NCBI RefSeq assembly: GCF_037975245.1
Contig: NC_092567.1
Coordinates: forward strand, 3,790,214-3,854,213
From: Apostichopus japonicus
Taxonomy: Eukaryota; Echinodermata; Holothuroidea; Aspidochirotida; Stichopodidae
Direction: 5' to 3'
DNA length: 64,000 bases
Below, piece by piece: positions 22,816 through 35,274 of the stretch. The translations under genes were made by a program, and so were the position numbers. Position 1 is the stretch's first letter. Each line of letters starts with the position of its first letter. Below the pieces are notes generated by a model. That model had not been told where the DNA came from. It ran no database searches and saw only the letters and a program-made list of their open reading frames with translations.

Positions 22816-24230
22816 AAATATTATATGTATTGTATACAATTACAACACCCAATGATAGTCAGTACTAGTTGTAACCGTTACAGTACGTTACTTGGTACGT
22901 CTCACCGAACTCTTGAATCTTTGCCAAAATTGGTTTGTTTTGTATATTTCAGACAATTACATCTTATACAGTTGTAGAAGATAGATGTAAGACTATTTTG
23001 GCCAAATTTAAACTAGAATATATTTTATAGAAATGTTTCACTTGTTATTTTTGTTCGCGGAATCGGGCCCACATAATAATGTATAGCTTATGAGTAGACA
23101 AATATCTTCCTCAGAAGTAATGACCATAAAAAAGGTATGAGGTTTATATCAAATAACTAAGGTTTGAGCAGTGAAAAAAGTGTTCGGAGATTGGCCTAAA
23201 ATTGAACTTTTTGATGATTTCCTTCATTTTTTGTTGTACAAATTATATTCTTTAAAGTATCGGCTTTTCCAAATTCTATTGGGCCCTAGGCTAGGTTTAA
23301 CTTGTAACACCTGATTATCTCAATTGTACAGTGGCCGAGAAATCCATGATGTTGAAAACCCTCTCGATTAATTTGGTATAGGCTATGTAACATGTGGGCG
23401 ATACTTAGTATGTTCCATAACTGCATGCTCCCCGCCCTATGGATATTTCCCGGATACTGACTAATATTGAATACTAGCGCCCTTTATAGCTATTTTATAT
23501 GCATATGGCTGCCACGAAAACACTTCTAGTTTCAGTCATGGTTGTAGTTGTTTTATCTGCGAACTGTGCTTATTCACGTTAGAGCAGAGTTAACTATCAT
23601 GTTATCACTAGTTAATACGGGTTGGCGTATATCGCCACCGAATATGTCCATATCGATTTGATATAAAGGCCTAGGTGAGAACCGCAACCACTGAAAACTG
23701 TACGTTTTTTCATTATGTTTTTATACTTATTTCTAAGAACTCTATTGGTCCTTGACGAAGATGCTACGTGAGTGATAAATAGCCCCGCCCCCCCCCCCCC
23801 CCAAAATAATAATACTAAGCGCGCTAGGAAAAACCCCGGTGTTTTTTGGTAATTCACTATGTCGTCGTATATAATTTGTTGAAGAAAAAAAAAGTTTTCC
23901 CATTTGTTACATTAACATAGCTTTTGTAGTTAGTAGTCTATGTAGCCTTGAAGCAGATAGCTTCTACTCAGTTGCTTACTTGCTTAACCAGAGTGATTAA
24001 TAAGTTTGAGATGTGTGGGCCAGTGGGTACAAATGTATCGAAACAAGTTCGGAACAAAAGTGCAGTCGCGAAAGATGGGATGTCTGACTGACCGTATCGT
24101 TGACGAGTAGCGCAGGGGAGGGGGTGGGGTACAAGGCAGCAGTCGGAATTTTCTTGCTTCAAATCCAGTTGGAATTTCAGCCACTACACGACCCCCCCCC
24201 CCCCAACCATCAAGCCTTAGCTACGTACCT
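22816..24230. other. anonymous sequence, no gene seen
   Basis: C-runs at 23788-23802 and 24191-24205. The open frames 23612-23857, 23968-24162 and 23984-24184 have no recognised domain. Confidence 0.35.
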
Positions 24231-25936
24231 GGTTGACCGATGAATAAAACTACTTGAATTGTATCTGAATTCCTCTCTTTACTACTTGCAAGATTAACAC
24301 GCGTTAAATATATAGAATAAAGTATACATCGTTACCTCATTAAGTATATAATACCGATGTAAAACTGTACCGAATCGATACACAGTATGTAAATTGATGG
24401 CTCGAAAATTAAACTAGTACTCATCTAATAAGCATAAAGCCTGATTTATGCACATTTCACTCTGCGTGCAGATTTACTGATCAAAAATGTAAATTTGATA
24501 TTGTCTTTGATAGATTAATATTATTAAAGGGTGCGATGCGAAGTCCCCGGAAGCGGCAGAAGTTTTAGATAGGGTCGTCAGTAGCAAGCTGAACCTCAAA
24601 ATTGTACAGAACGTTTCTGAGAGCTCAAGCGGGATCGAGGGGCTTTCTCTGGAATATATTTCAAGCACTGGTTGGTTCCACGAGGGGAAGCCCCCTGAAG
24701 TTTTTGCATTTAGTGATATCCCTTGTTCTCTCGTAGCGAGTTTTTAAAGCACTAAAACACAAAACCAATGTAATCAATAAATTATAGTTATCTATAATGT
24801 ATTCCAAGCAGGATGATGGGGATCCCATGGACTTAAGCTGCACCCTTTGAAGATATGTTTCGTTCTCTTGAAGAAATTTTGAAACACAGAAATCTATCTA
24901 AGAGAAGAAACTCAATTTTCTGCAGATAGCTGCTTCATTTTATTAGCCAAATAGTATCAAAACCTGGGGAAATGTAGACGTAAGGGAGTAACAGACAGAC
25001 CGATTCTGTTTTCGTAAGTGTATAAATAAACACAAAATGGTTTTAAATTCACATATAGTTCTCATACTTTCTCTCAAATCATTACCCACATTTTATTTCT
25101 ACTATTATTTTTTCAAGACAAATCATGCATGGATGTTAATGTTCGCCAATACATGTAGATTGTATTCAAGCGCCGGTCAAGGGGATGAAGGGGTGTCTCC
25201 CCACCACCCCACCACCACCACGCATTTCAAACGAACTTAGAATAGTTAAAAAATAGACAAATTTATTGGACATAAGTCAAGTCAGTCAAACTATGCCTAA
25301 GAAGGTATCATTTGAAGTCTAAACTTGCCCTTTTTCTGGGGAACGACCACAGACCCCCTCCCCTCCCTCCTCCATATATATGGTGTCGGCTTTGACGACC
25401 CTCTGTTCCTTACAAAACTGCAGAACGAGTGTCTTATCTTTGCCTTAATAAAGTATTTATGCTAATATTACCTATTAGTGTATTTCAAGTACGATACATC
25501 TAGCACCAACAGTTCCGATACATATTTGGTCTCTGTTTTGTCTTCGTTTATTTTTTAATACACTATGCAGCAATTTCAGAGAAACAAAAACTTTGTTTGC
25601 AAAACTTGGAAAATAATTAAGGTAAACTTCGCGGTGTACTCTGCAATTTAGATTGAAAGAATGATTTAAGCGGAGGTGTGGATGTGTTTAAGTGTGTGTG
25701 TGTGTTTTACAGGGGGGGGGGGGGCGGGGCTGATAGACTCCGAGGGGCACAACATTACTTCATAACCTTACACAATCATTGTTGCTCTGTAATTAAGTTG
25801 CCCAAAGTGTACGTTACCACTACTTTTTTCAAAGAGATTTAAAGCATCAATTGATATGATGGCTACTCACAAAATACTTACAGTGCAGTGATCTCAAAGG
25901 AGCGAAATGAAAAGAACATGGCTTATCTCTTAAATC
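24231..25936 (+). repeat. 2-kb dispersed repeat, copy A
   Basis: Closely similar to 31861-33985 in the same orientation: GACCGATGAATAAAAC at the start, GATGCGAAGTCCCCGGAAGC, GGTTGGTTCCACGAGGGGAAG, GCATGGATGTTAATGTTCGCC, a G-run (25711) and the last shared bases CTTATCTCTTAAATC. Copy A stops exactly where the TA-flanked element at 25939 starts. The open frames inside (such as 25037-25240 and 24474-24668) exist in both copies in broken form and show no domain. Confidence 0.85.
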
Positions 25937-28534
25937 TACGAAGACCTAGAGAGGACATGGTAAAAAAATATATTTATTACGTACGTACGTAATATTTATT
26001 ACGTACGTACGTGATAATTTTACGTTCTATACCGAAGATTGTAAGAAGTGGCGGTACGCGGTACGTATATACTGTAACACATTTGTCTACATGCAAGAAG
26101 TCAGAAGTCAAGCTTATGCAGCCTATAGACTAGTTAACTCAAAAATGCCGGAGACAGACAATTAAGGTACGTTCGTTCGACTAACAGTAACACCACAGGT
26201 ATGCCTGCACTTAAGCCGCCACAATTTTGTGCTGGAACTCATTCCCGGATCATTAGTCCTAGGCTCAATTAATGCATAAGTAGGTCTGGCGTATGTTAGA
26301 CCTAGGCATCACGTTAAGCTTGTGTTCATTGAATCTCACGTGGATATGTCATGGGCTAGGCCAGTGATAAGGCCTGTGTAGTGTCTATTGCCGCTGTCGA
26401 TCCAAGATGATGTTACGGCAACTCCCTGGTAGATCACTTGAACTCCCCACATATAGCCAGGGTAATACTTATAGATGGGCGAAGGTATTTGTTAGAACAA
26501 CTCCCTGATTGAACTCACATTTTATAGGCTAGGTAAGGGTAGGACAGGACTACCCTACACTACAGATAATTGTTTGAGGTTTATTTTTAGCCTTGAAATT
26601 GATTTTAAAAGTATAAACGTGGAATTGTATGTTGATAATCATATTGTGTAGCCCTCCTGCATCAACAGCTAGCCCATTTATTATAATAACTACCACGTCA
26701 AATTCAATTCAATTAAGGTTAGTTGCTAATCTCAAATCACTACATTGTATCAGCTAGTATTAGTATAAGGTTAGCCTACTTTACACACAAACCTAACCTA
26801 ACAGGTTACTAAATGTCAAAGGAGCCTAGGGTTAAAAACCACATAAAATGCCCTGTGGAAAACAATCCCAAACAGAAATAAGACTGACCAACTCAGAGAA
26901 TTATTCCAAGATTAAATTAGGGTAAGGGTTAGGTTTTCAAAAAGCATGGCACAAACTATTAGACTGAAGAAAGCGATTAATCTTCTTTTCATTCTAGTTC
27001 GTTAACACACCATTTAATACTTTAATTGTTTCATTCCTTTCCTAGACTGGTACAAACTGGAAGAGGTGAAAATGAGAAATTGAGAGAGGCTACCAAGTAA
27101 CACAGCTTTGCAATAGTAGAAGGATGTCTGTAGCTTGGATGATGCACATCAAGAATGTGATTGTCGCTGTTTTTATGAGAAACAATTTGATGTTTTGCAT
27201 TTCAATTCATCTCTCTGTCCACAATTGATAATACCTGTTGGTACAACTTCAATGAAACTTGCAGAGAGGTGGCCTGTGATGAAAAGACTTGTGGAAGTGC
27301 TCAGGAATTTTATGTCAAAGGTCATTTAGGGGTCGGTTTAGTTAATTGTTTGGAAACGCTTCTTCCTGAGTCCACGGACGGACATGTGGATGTATGCAAA
27401 ACGTGATCATAATTATGGTCATTCGGGCTCGGAGTATCAGAAATTTCATGTTCAAGGACACTTTGGTTTATACTTTAACTACTTAACTGTTAGCTCAAAA
27501 TCTTTTCAAATTAATCTTTCTTGTGATTATAATAAGCTTAACTTACCACTTTCTATTGGAGTTAAAATAATTTGCACAAGTATGTGAGGTCCAAGGATGA
27601 GCTTATTACTAAAACATTTATGGTATCGTTGGAAGCCTAATTATTGTCTTGCAGATGTTCGGTTTGTCTGTGCAAAGTGGTAAAATATAATTGTAATTAA
27701 ATTAAAAATATGAATTAATTACCAATAAGTAAATAATTAAATTAAACAAATCAATTTGGTATTAGGTCATCCCTATCATTAACAATGTGAACAAAGATCT
27801 TCTAAGACCTTCCTATCTAGTTTAATGCGGTAGTCAGTATATGCCCTAAATTATAGCACGCTATAATGGCAAGAAGTTTTCAAAAAGTACCTTCTAATTG
27901 TTCTCAGACATTTTTAAGGACACACAAGATGACTGAATGGGAAAATTTCCTTAAAGGTTGTAATAAAAACAGTAGAATTCTGACCAAAGGTGACCACATT
28001 TGAATATCTAGCATATTTGGGGCTAATACAGCATACCTTTAAAGAAAAGAAGCTACTGACACAGGGCTGAATTTTGTCGTAACAAAGGTTATTGGGAGAG
28101 AGGCTTTGATCAAGTATTTCAAGAGACAGGTATAGGGTCCATTTCTTGTTCTGTACTGAAAACTGTTCAAGTGATTTCCAAGTTGAATCCTTGTGCAAAA
28201 GTGCTGATCAAGGTCTTGGTATCCCTGTTACATTTCACAGTTGATGTCGAGCAATCAGAGCTTCAGCATGTGACGATGGTTATGCTGTAAATATGTCCTC
28301 AAAATTTTGATTTCAGTATTGCATTTCTTATATTAATTCATTGTATTAATATTTGAGGAATTAATTAAACTAAATTGCAAAAGTTCACATATTACTCAAA
28401 ATTCAAAAGTAATGGAGATGCAAATAAAGTTAGCTATCAGTAACATTGATGATGTTGTTTTATAATTTATGTTCTGCTTTTTCTCAATTTGAATGCATTG
28501 CAACTTAAATGGAGAATAAGGTGGCATATTAACA

Positions 28535-28845
28535 AGGAAGGGGGTGATTTAACCAGGAATGAGGTGGAAAATCAGTTTAATATTAACCAGGATAATGGTG
28601 ACATCAACCAGGAAATGTTGTTTAATTTAACCAGAAAGAGGTGGAACATTCTATGATATTAACCAGGATAGCATTAGCACCAACCAGGAATGTTGGTTAA
28701 TTTAACCAGGAAAGAGGTGAAATATTTCATGATATTAACCAGGATAGTATTAGCATCAACCAGGAAATGTTGGTTAATATCACAAGGAATGAGGTGAATA
28801 CCCATTGATATTAACCAGGACAGTGTCAAAATTTCACCACGAAAT
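28535..28845. repeat. ~77-bp tandem repeat with AACCAGGA motifs
   Basis: Four diverged copies of a unit holding AACCAGGAAAGAGGTG, TGATATTAACCAGGATAG, ATCAACCAGGAAATGTTGG and TTAATTT. Isolated AACCAGG, CACCAGG and CCTGGT phrases continue to about 29005 in both orientations. It lies inside the 25939-29274 element, near its right end. Confidence 0.8.
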
Positions 28846-29019
28846 TTAACCAGGCTTTCCTGGTTATATCTACCAGGATTTTGTTAAAATCTCATCCACC
28901 AGGCAACTTGGTGAAAACAACCAGGATATATAGGGTAGCATATAAACGTAACTCCTGGTGAAAATTTCACAAGGAACTGGTGAAATTTCACCAGGTTGTT
29001 TTTAGAGTGTAGGCCTATA

Positions 29020-29245
29020 CGTAGGCCTTCAAATACGTACGTGATAATCACTACATAAGTACGTAGTAATTATTACGTACGTACGTAATAACACTACGTA
29101 CGTACGTAGTAATTATCACGTGCGTACGTAAAACATATCACGTACGTACGTGATATTATTACGTACGTAAGTAGTATTATCACGTACGTACGTGATAATT
29201 ATTACGTACGTACGTAGTATTATTACGTACGTACGTAATATATTT
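29020..29245. repeat. array of palindromic TACGTACGTACGTA blocks
   Basis: About nine blocks of ACGTACGTACGT (some decayed, e.g. CACGTGCGTACG) are separated by AT-rich spacers such as ATAATTAT, with a period near 25 bp. Two further blocks sit at the left terminus (25981-26011). Every block is its own reverse complement, so the array forms part of the inverted terminus and could extrude multiple hairpins. Confidence 0.9.
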
Positions 29246-29276
29246 TTTTTAACCATGTCCTCTCTAGATCTTCGTA

Positions 29277-30690
29277 CCAACAAGCCCAACTCACCTGAGA
29301 AAAAATAATCGCGAAGTTAAAGATATGAACAACGAGTTTCTTTGTGCGCGATTCTCGTGCATTAGTGATATATTGATTTATTTCCGGTTTCTGTGTGTAA
29401 ACCTGTCTGCCGTGTAGAGAGTGACTTTCGCTTAATATTTTTTTCCACATAAAGGAGTGAGATATGGGTTTACTTTGGTAAGATATCTGAATTACCACGT
29501 TCGTCCTGTCACGCTACCAAGGTAATAATTTTGCAATGTAGTAAATACGAACACCGTTGAATTGAAAAGCTTTTATAGCAAAACGACTGTATTTTATAGG
29601 ATACAAAGTACCAAAACACTTTCTTGTTTCGCGTGCATTGTGTATACTATAGCTAGACTGACACAATGATAATATTTTGGGCGTCAATTTGGTATATATT
29701 TGGAAAAATAGATTTGGCGCGCTTTGTGCGCACAAGCTGCATTGATGCTGTGAGAATTAATTACTCATTGCACACGCATGTTAGCTAGATAACCTTAACA
29801 TTTTCTGCGCGATTGGGCGGGGCTTCGAACAATTTCTTTAAATACTCATATCTCGGCAACCGTCTGTCCGATTTTGTACAAACTTGTTTTGATGGCATTG
29901 TTGGGAGGTGGGTGTACATATGTAGGTTAGAACCTTAATGCATGTCATTAATATTCTTGAGGGGCGTGGCCTAATGTAATTTCCCTGAAAATTGCTCAGA
30001 ACCACTTTTTGATTCCTTGCCAGAGGCTAAATGAAGATGTGCAGGCATGCATGTATGTGTGTCTGTGACGCCGGTTGTAACCACTCTAAATGAATTACGC
30101 TAGTTCAGATCATTCTCATACTTCGGTGGCGGTTTACTCATAGTGAGTAGATTATTCTTAATGTTTTTGGTTAAGGTCAAATGTCACCTTAGGTCAACAG
30201 AGGTAGGTCAAACAATTATATGTGGCTTCAAATCCAAAGGCAATGAAGTACGAAGCTCTAGACTCTTGTTATGCATTATAGCCAGTCACTATACATTCCT
30301 CATTTATGTTGTGTTACAGTAAATGTACACAATGTGCATGCGTGGTTACTGGCTTGTGCAAAAATGTGTTCGCGCGATTCACGTGCACTAGCTAGGTTGA
30401 TATGTGTGATAGTTTGTTCTCCCTTCTATGCATGGTAGCTTACTAGCACAACATTTTCCGCCAGTCCTTTCAACGGCCCACGTCGTATGCATGGTAGCCA
30501 GCAACTACACCATTGTTTGTACGCTCACTCGCTGCACTTCTGCTGTCAGCGATACTTTGCGCATTTTTCATGCATGAAAGCTGGATATCAGAGCATTTTC
30601 GCTCGCTTCGCGCGCGTTTTCATCCTTGGTATCACGTATCCTTGATATGGGCTACATCAGAAACCTCCACTCCAACATGACCTATAAACG
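29277..30690. other. anonymous sequence, no gene seen
   Basis: Two short open frames (29223-29498 and 29514-29735, reverse) show no domain. Several GCGCGATT phrases recur between 29347 and 30380, suggesting an unclassified repeat. Confidence 0.35.
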
Positions 30691-30812
30691 ACTCCTAATG
30701 CAACCATTCCAAAAATGCGCCGTTTTGCTCGCGCTTTGAGCTCGCAATGGGTATCTTTGGCATGGCCATTACAATCCCCCCCCCCCCCCAAATATCATAG
30801 TAGAAGTTCATT

Positions 30813-30985
30813 TTGTGCGCGCCGAGTAGTAGTAGTAGTAGTAGTAGTAGTAAGTTGAGTCTCGTCTGTACGACATGCTCAGTGATTAACCTCCGCCACG
30901 TATCACGATCTTGCGCAATGTTTATTGCTTCCTCGAAATTGTGCGCGCCGAGCGCAGAGAGAATTGTAGTTGCTACTATCATGAG
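30813..30985 (-). pseudogene. LINE 3'-end remnant with TAC microsatellite tail
   Basis: The reverse strand encodes ILSALGAHNFEEAINIAQ followed by DRDTWRRL. AQDRDTWRR-type wording is common at the very C-terminus of invertebrate non-LTR (RTE/jockey-like) reverse transcriptases (family knowledge from memory). About 35 residues later the coding sequence enters a (TAC)n run (30826-30851 on the forward strand as AGT/TAG repeats), which would be the usual 3' microsatellite tail of such elements. Only the last ~50 codons are present, as expected from 5' truncation. The flanking GCGCGCCGAG phrase occurs on both sides (30810 and 30944), possibly a duplication. Confidence 0.5.
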
Positions 30986-31499
30986 TCAACATAATGAGCA
31001 AATGAAAAGACTATGACATTAACAGTGCAGCTAATGCGCGCGAAAGCGCGCGTAAAATTCTGTGGTAGCTAGCTAAAATGCATGCGAAAGAGAGATAGAA
31101 GCTATCACAGTATCAACATAGCTAGTACACTCGAAACGAACGAACACTTCTCTGGTCTAGCCATCTATCATGCGTTCAAATTGCGCAAAAACTAACGCAG
31201 CATAAACGCTGAATATTCTAGTTCTGTCGAAAAATACACAGGTGGATGTAAGCATATGGCCACTGATAAAGACGCTGTAAACGGTCGCGAAGCGGGCAAA
31301 GTTCTGAGGTGATATTAAGTCATATACACCTCATCCCAATCCCTACTCCAAAATGTAACTTTTTAAACTCGTTATCGACTTGTGATTGATGGTCAGGGGC
31401 ATGTGCAGAAATTTCCACAGGGGGGGGGGGTGTCCAAAATGTGATGAATGTAATGATCGCCGTGCTGGGGAAGGGGTCTAAGTAGTACTTTCCGAGGAG

Positions 31500-31690
31500 G
31501 GGGATTTTTCGGGGGGAAATTGTCCGGAGGCAATTGTCATGGGTGGGAAATGTCCGGAGTGGGAATTGTCATGTGGGCAATTGTCACGATTGGGGAGTGT
31601 CCGGGTGGGAATCGTCCGGGTGGGAATCGTCCGAGGGGAATCGTCGGGGGGTAATCGTCCGGGGGAAATCGTCCAGAGGGAGTTGCCCGG
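31500..31690 (+). repeat. GC-rich ~15-bp minisatellite, third array
   Basis: Degenerate copies of GGGGGAAATTGTCC and GGGTGGGAATCGTCCG, related to the 15925-16202 array but with AATCGTCC or AATTGTCC in place of TATTTGTCC. It lies about 75 bp upstream of repeat copy B. Confidence 0.8.
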
Positions 31691-31765
31691 GAACCCCTCT
31701 ATCCGTTTCTGCTTAGTAGTTCATTTGTATGGTTTTAACTCACTTAAACGACTACAATGAACACT

Positions 31766-32985
31766 CTAACGTCTACAATTGTTTTTTAGACGTCTGTAGA
31801 CAAGATGGTGGACCATACCATTGAAACATTCAATACAAACATTACTGATCTTTTCTTGTATTTACGCGTTGACCGATGAATAAAACGACTTGAATTGTAT
31901 CTGAATCCCTCTCTTAACTACTACTTGCAAGATTAGTGGTTACGCTATAATATTTGATTTTTTTTATGACAGTTTAGCATCTCAGCGAAAATCAAACAAA
32001 AATATTAAGTTAAAAATTCGACAGATAACACGCGTTAAATTGAATAAAGTATACATCGTTACATCATTAAGTATATAATACCGAAGTAAAACTGTACCGA
32101 ATCGATACATAATATGTATATTGATGGCTAGAAAATAAAACTAGTACTCATCTAATAAGCATAGAGCCTGTTTTATGCACATTCGCTTTGTATGCAGATT
32201 TACAGACCAACAATGTAAATTAGATAAATTTCTTTCATAGTTTAATGTTATTGAAGGGTGTGATGCGAAGTCCCCGGAAGCTGAAGAATTTTTAGATAGG
32301 GTCGTCAGGACGAAGCTTAACTTCAAAATTGTACAGAACGTTTCTGAGAGCTCAAGCGGGGTCGGGGGGCTTTCCCTGGGATATATTTTAAGCCCTGGTT
32401 GGTTCCACGAGGGGAAGCCCCCTGAAGTTATTGCATTTGGTGATATCCCTTGTTCTCTCGTATAGCAAGTTTAAAGCACTAAAACACAAAACAGATGTAA
32501 TAAATAAATTATAGTTATCTGTACTGTATTCCAAGCAGGCTGGTGGGGATCCGCGGACTTAATGGGTCGGGGGGGGGGTCAGGGGGCGAAGCCTCTGGAA
32601 GCTGCTTCATTTTATTAGCCAAATATATCCAAATCTGGGGAAATGTAGACGTAAGAGGAGTAACAGACAGACCGATTCTGTTTTCTTTTCTTTTTTACTT
32701 TCGTAAGTGTATAAATGAAACATAATAAAATATGGTTTTAAATTCACATATAGTTTTAAATGCTTTCCCTCATATCATTACCCACATTTTATTTATAATA
32801 TTATTTTTTTTCAAGGCAAATCATGCATGGATGTTAATGTTCGCCAATACATGTAGATTGTACTGTTTTCAAGCACCGATCAAGGGTGTAATGGGTGTCT
32901 CCCCACCGCCACTCCCACCCCACCACCATGCATTTCAAACTAACTTGGAATAGTTAAAACACAACGTTGCGTTTAGACTTAGATA

Positions 32986-33079
<94 letters not shown>

Positions 33080-33985
33080 CTATGTCTAAACTTCCCCTTT
33101 TTCTGGTGAAAGACCACAGCCCCACCCCCTCCTACCCGAATATGATGTCGGCTAAACTACTATGTCTTTATAAAGTCTTTATGCTAATGTTACCAATTAG
33201 AATATTTCGAGTAGATCTAGTACCAACATTTTGGTCTCTGTTTCGTTTTCGCTTATTTCTTAATAACTTAGAATGGTTAAAACACAATGCTGCGTTTAGA
33301 CTTTGATATTGGACATAAGTCAAGTCATATAAGTCAAACTATGACTCAGAATGTATCATTTGAAGTCTCAACTTGCCATTTTCTGGGGAAAGACCACAGA
33401 TCCCCCCCCCCCCCTCCCTCCTTCCTATACATGATGTCGGCTTTGACGACGCTCTGTTCCTGTAAAAACTGCAGAACGAGTGTCTTATCTTTGCCTTTAT
33501 AAAGTCATGATGCTGATGTTACCTATTAGTATATTTTGAATACGATACATCTAGCACCAGCAGTTCCGATACATTTTTGGTCTCTGTTTTGTTTTCGTTT
33601 ATTTTTTAATACACTTTGCAGCAATTTCAGAGAAACAAGAACTTCGTTTGCAGAACTTGGAAAAGAAGTTCATTAAAACTTTGCGGCTTTATTCTGCAAT
33701 TCAGATTGAAAGAATGGTTTAAGCGGAGGTGTGGATATGTTTAAATGTGCTTTTATGGGGGGGGGGGGGGGTTGACAGCCTCCGAGGGGCAGAACATTAC
33801 TTCAAACCTTACATAATCATTGTCGCTCTGTAATTAAGTTTCCCAAAGTGTATGATACCACTACTTTTCGGAAAGAGATTTAAAGCATCAATTGATGTGA
33901 TGGCTACTCACAAAACATTTTATAAGACAGGGATATCGAATGAGCAAAATGAAAGGAATATGACTTATCTCTCAAATCAGCCAAG
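31766..33985 (+). repeat. 2-kb dispersed repeat, copy B
   Basis: Similar to copy A over its length, with a longer 5' end (31766-31874, also present at 19565-19677) and two expansions. One is an internal duplication of about 330 bp: the block beginning AACTTAGAATGGTTAAAACACAA (33269) repeats the one beginning AACTTGGAATAGTTAAAACACAA (32941), each followed by CTAAACTTCCCC- or CTCAACTTGCC-type sequence. The other is an (AT)n tract. The coding potential is fragmentary. Confidence 0.85.
32989..33080. repeat. (AT)n microsatellite
   Basis: Nearly uninterrupted AT dinucleotides of about 90 bp within copy B, absent from copy A. The Tyr/Ile open frames through it are artefacts. Confidence 0.95.
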
Positions 33986-35117
33986 CCTAGCAATATTAAG
34001 TGTTGTTATATTCTATTATATTATTCAGTTCGTTGTTTACTATCACAAGACTCTGTTTTGGGTGTCTCCTTCATAAAAAATGGCAATCATGTGTTGCTGA
34101 TTCATTACTCTCTTGTATGTAAATCAACAACAATCAACAAGTCAAAAGAAATTCACATAGTTCGTAAAGCCTTTAATGAAATGTAAGAAATGTTAAATGT
34201 GTCCATTATGACGTCATTGTGACAATACCTTTCACATTTCTTGATTTCAAGGATGGTGGGATGTATCCAACCGGAATAATGTCTGGAAGATCGTAGTATA
34301 GAAACCTATGGAGAGAAGTAGAGTAATCATCGTGTAAGATGTAGAAGACGTATAGACTATGGGGCATGTGGCCAAAAGAGCTTTGTAAATTAATTCTTGC
34401 AGTCATCTCCTGGGGACTACATGAAATGTGGCTTAAAATGTAGGTATTGTGTGTCCTTTCAATATCCCAACAGTTCCCACTCCCAGAAATGGGGCACTTT
34501 TGAGTAAATCCCGCCTAAAAACAAAACACTAAAAAACAAGAATTCCTTTAAAAAGGACTGTGTGTCATGCAAGTGAAATATGGTATTACACTGTTTGTTC
34601 AGGGATCTGACATCCTACAATGACCCATATTGTATTTTATAAGTAATGATATTGGAATTTGCATCTAATAAGGACGTGCATTCCATGAAGTGTTGAAACG
34701 AAACACCGTATAGTTGATGAAATTTCCCCAAAATAACAGATTTTTGCCATTTTATCACTTTATTATGACAAAAATGCATGTTTTTCTTTATAATTTGCAA
34801 GAATATTTTGCTTGTATCTCAGCTTATGCATGGCCGACCTTATTGTTTCTTTTGATATGACGGATCACATTTGACCAAATAGCAATTAGCATGATTAAAG
34901 AACCTTAGAATGATTCTTCATCTTCAAGGTGGCATACTCCTATTAGAGTCTATATCAATCCGCTCGATTGTTCTCCTTCAGGAAAAGTGCCAAAAAGCAG
35001 CGGGAGAACATCTTTTGTGACCTGTTATCAATCATAGTCTAGTTTTTTGTGGCTTGCATATTGAAGAGCATGAATAGAAGTACATGTGGTGAGAAAATTG
35101 GGTCAATTGAGGCAATT
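33986..35117. other. anonymous sequence downstream of the zinc-module gene
   Basis: This holds whatever lies 3' of the reverse-strand gene at 35275-37316. No further exon was recognised with confidence. The short reverse frames 34206-34406 and 34615-34800 have no motif. Confidence 0.35.
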
Positions 35118-35274
35118 TTAGACCCCTTTAGGCCTCCCGGGAGCAGCATAGGTAATTTGTTTACCACTGAGTGAAGAGGTTTGTTTACAAGTGACGAAAA
35201 CTTCTGGCTCGGATAGCAAAAAATCTACATGGTCATGATACGAAAAATTGATGGTGCCATGAAAGGCCAACTTG

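Larger units (their letters stand above)
25939..29274. mobile_element. 3.3-kb element with long inverted termini and possible TA duplications
   Basis: The left end reads CGAAGACCTAGAGAGGACAT (25939 on) and the right end, on the reverse strand, CGAAGATCTAGAGAGGACAT (29274 down). Both continue into A-rich sequence, ATAT and palindromic TACGTACGTACGTA blocks, giving inverted termini of at least 55 bp. TA dinucleotides lie at 25937-25938 and 29275-29276, as expected for a Tc1/mariner-like target duplication (inference). The left boundary is supported independently: the related copy at 33985 continues past the same point with unrelated sequence. The interior has no recognisable transposase; frames 27135-27329 and 27384-27587 show no DDE motif. 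It is probably non-autonomous. Confidence 0.7.

Noticed and set aside
22484-22855. Leu/Phe/Ser-rich forward frames resembling membrane proteins
   Set aside because: They are the polypyrimidine tract translated. The apparent hydrophobicity is a composition artefact.
26000-28500. Transposase inside the TA-flanked element
   Set aside because: I looked for DDE-type or helix-turn-helix segments in frames 27135-27329 and 27384-27587 and on the reverse strand (27914-28198), and saw none.
28535-29245. CRISPR-like spacing of AACCAGGA and ACGTACGT blocks
   Set aside because: Spacers are themselves repeats and the blocks are degenerate or self-palindromic. They belong to a transposon-like element.
32935-33117. 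Tyr/Ile repeat protein
   Set aside because: It is the (AT)n microsatellite.
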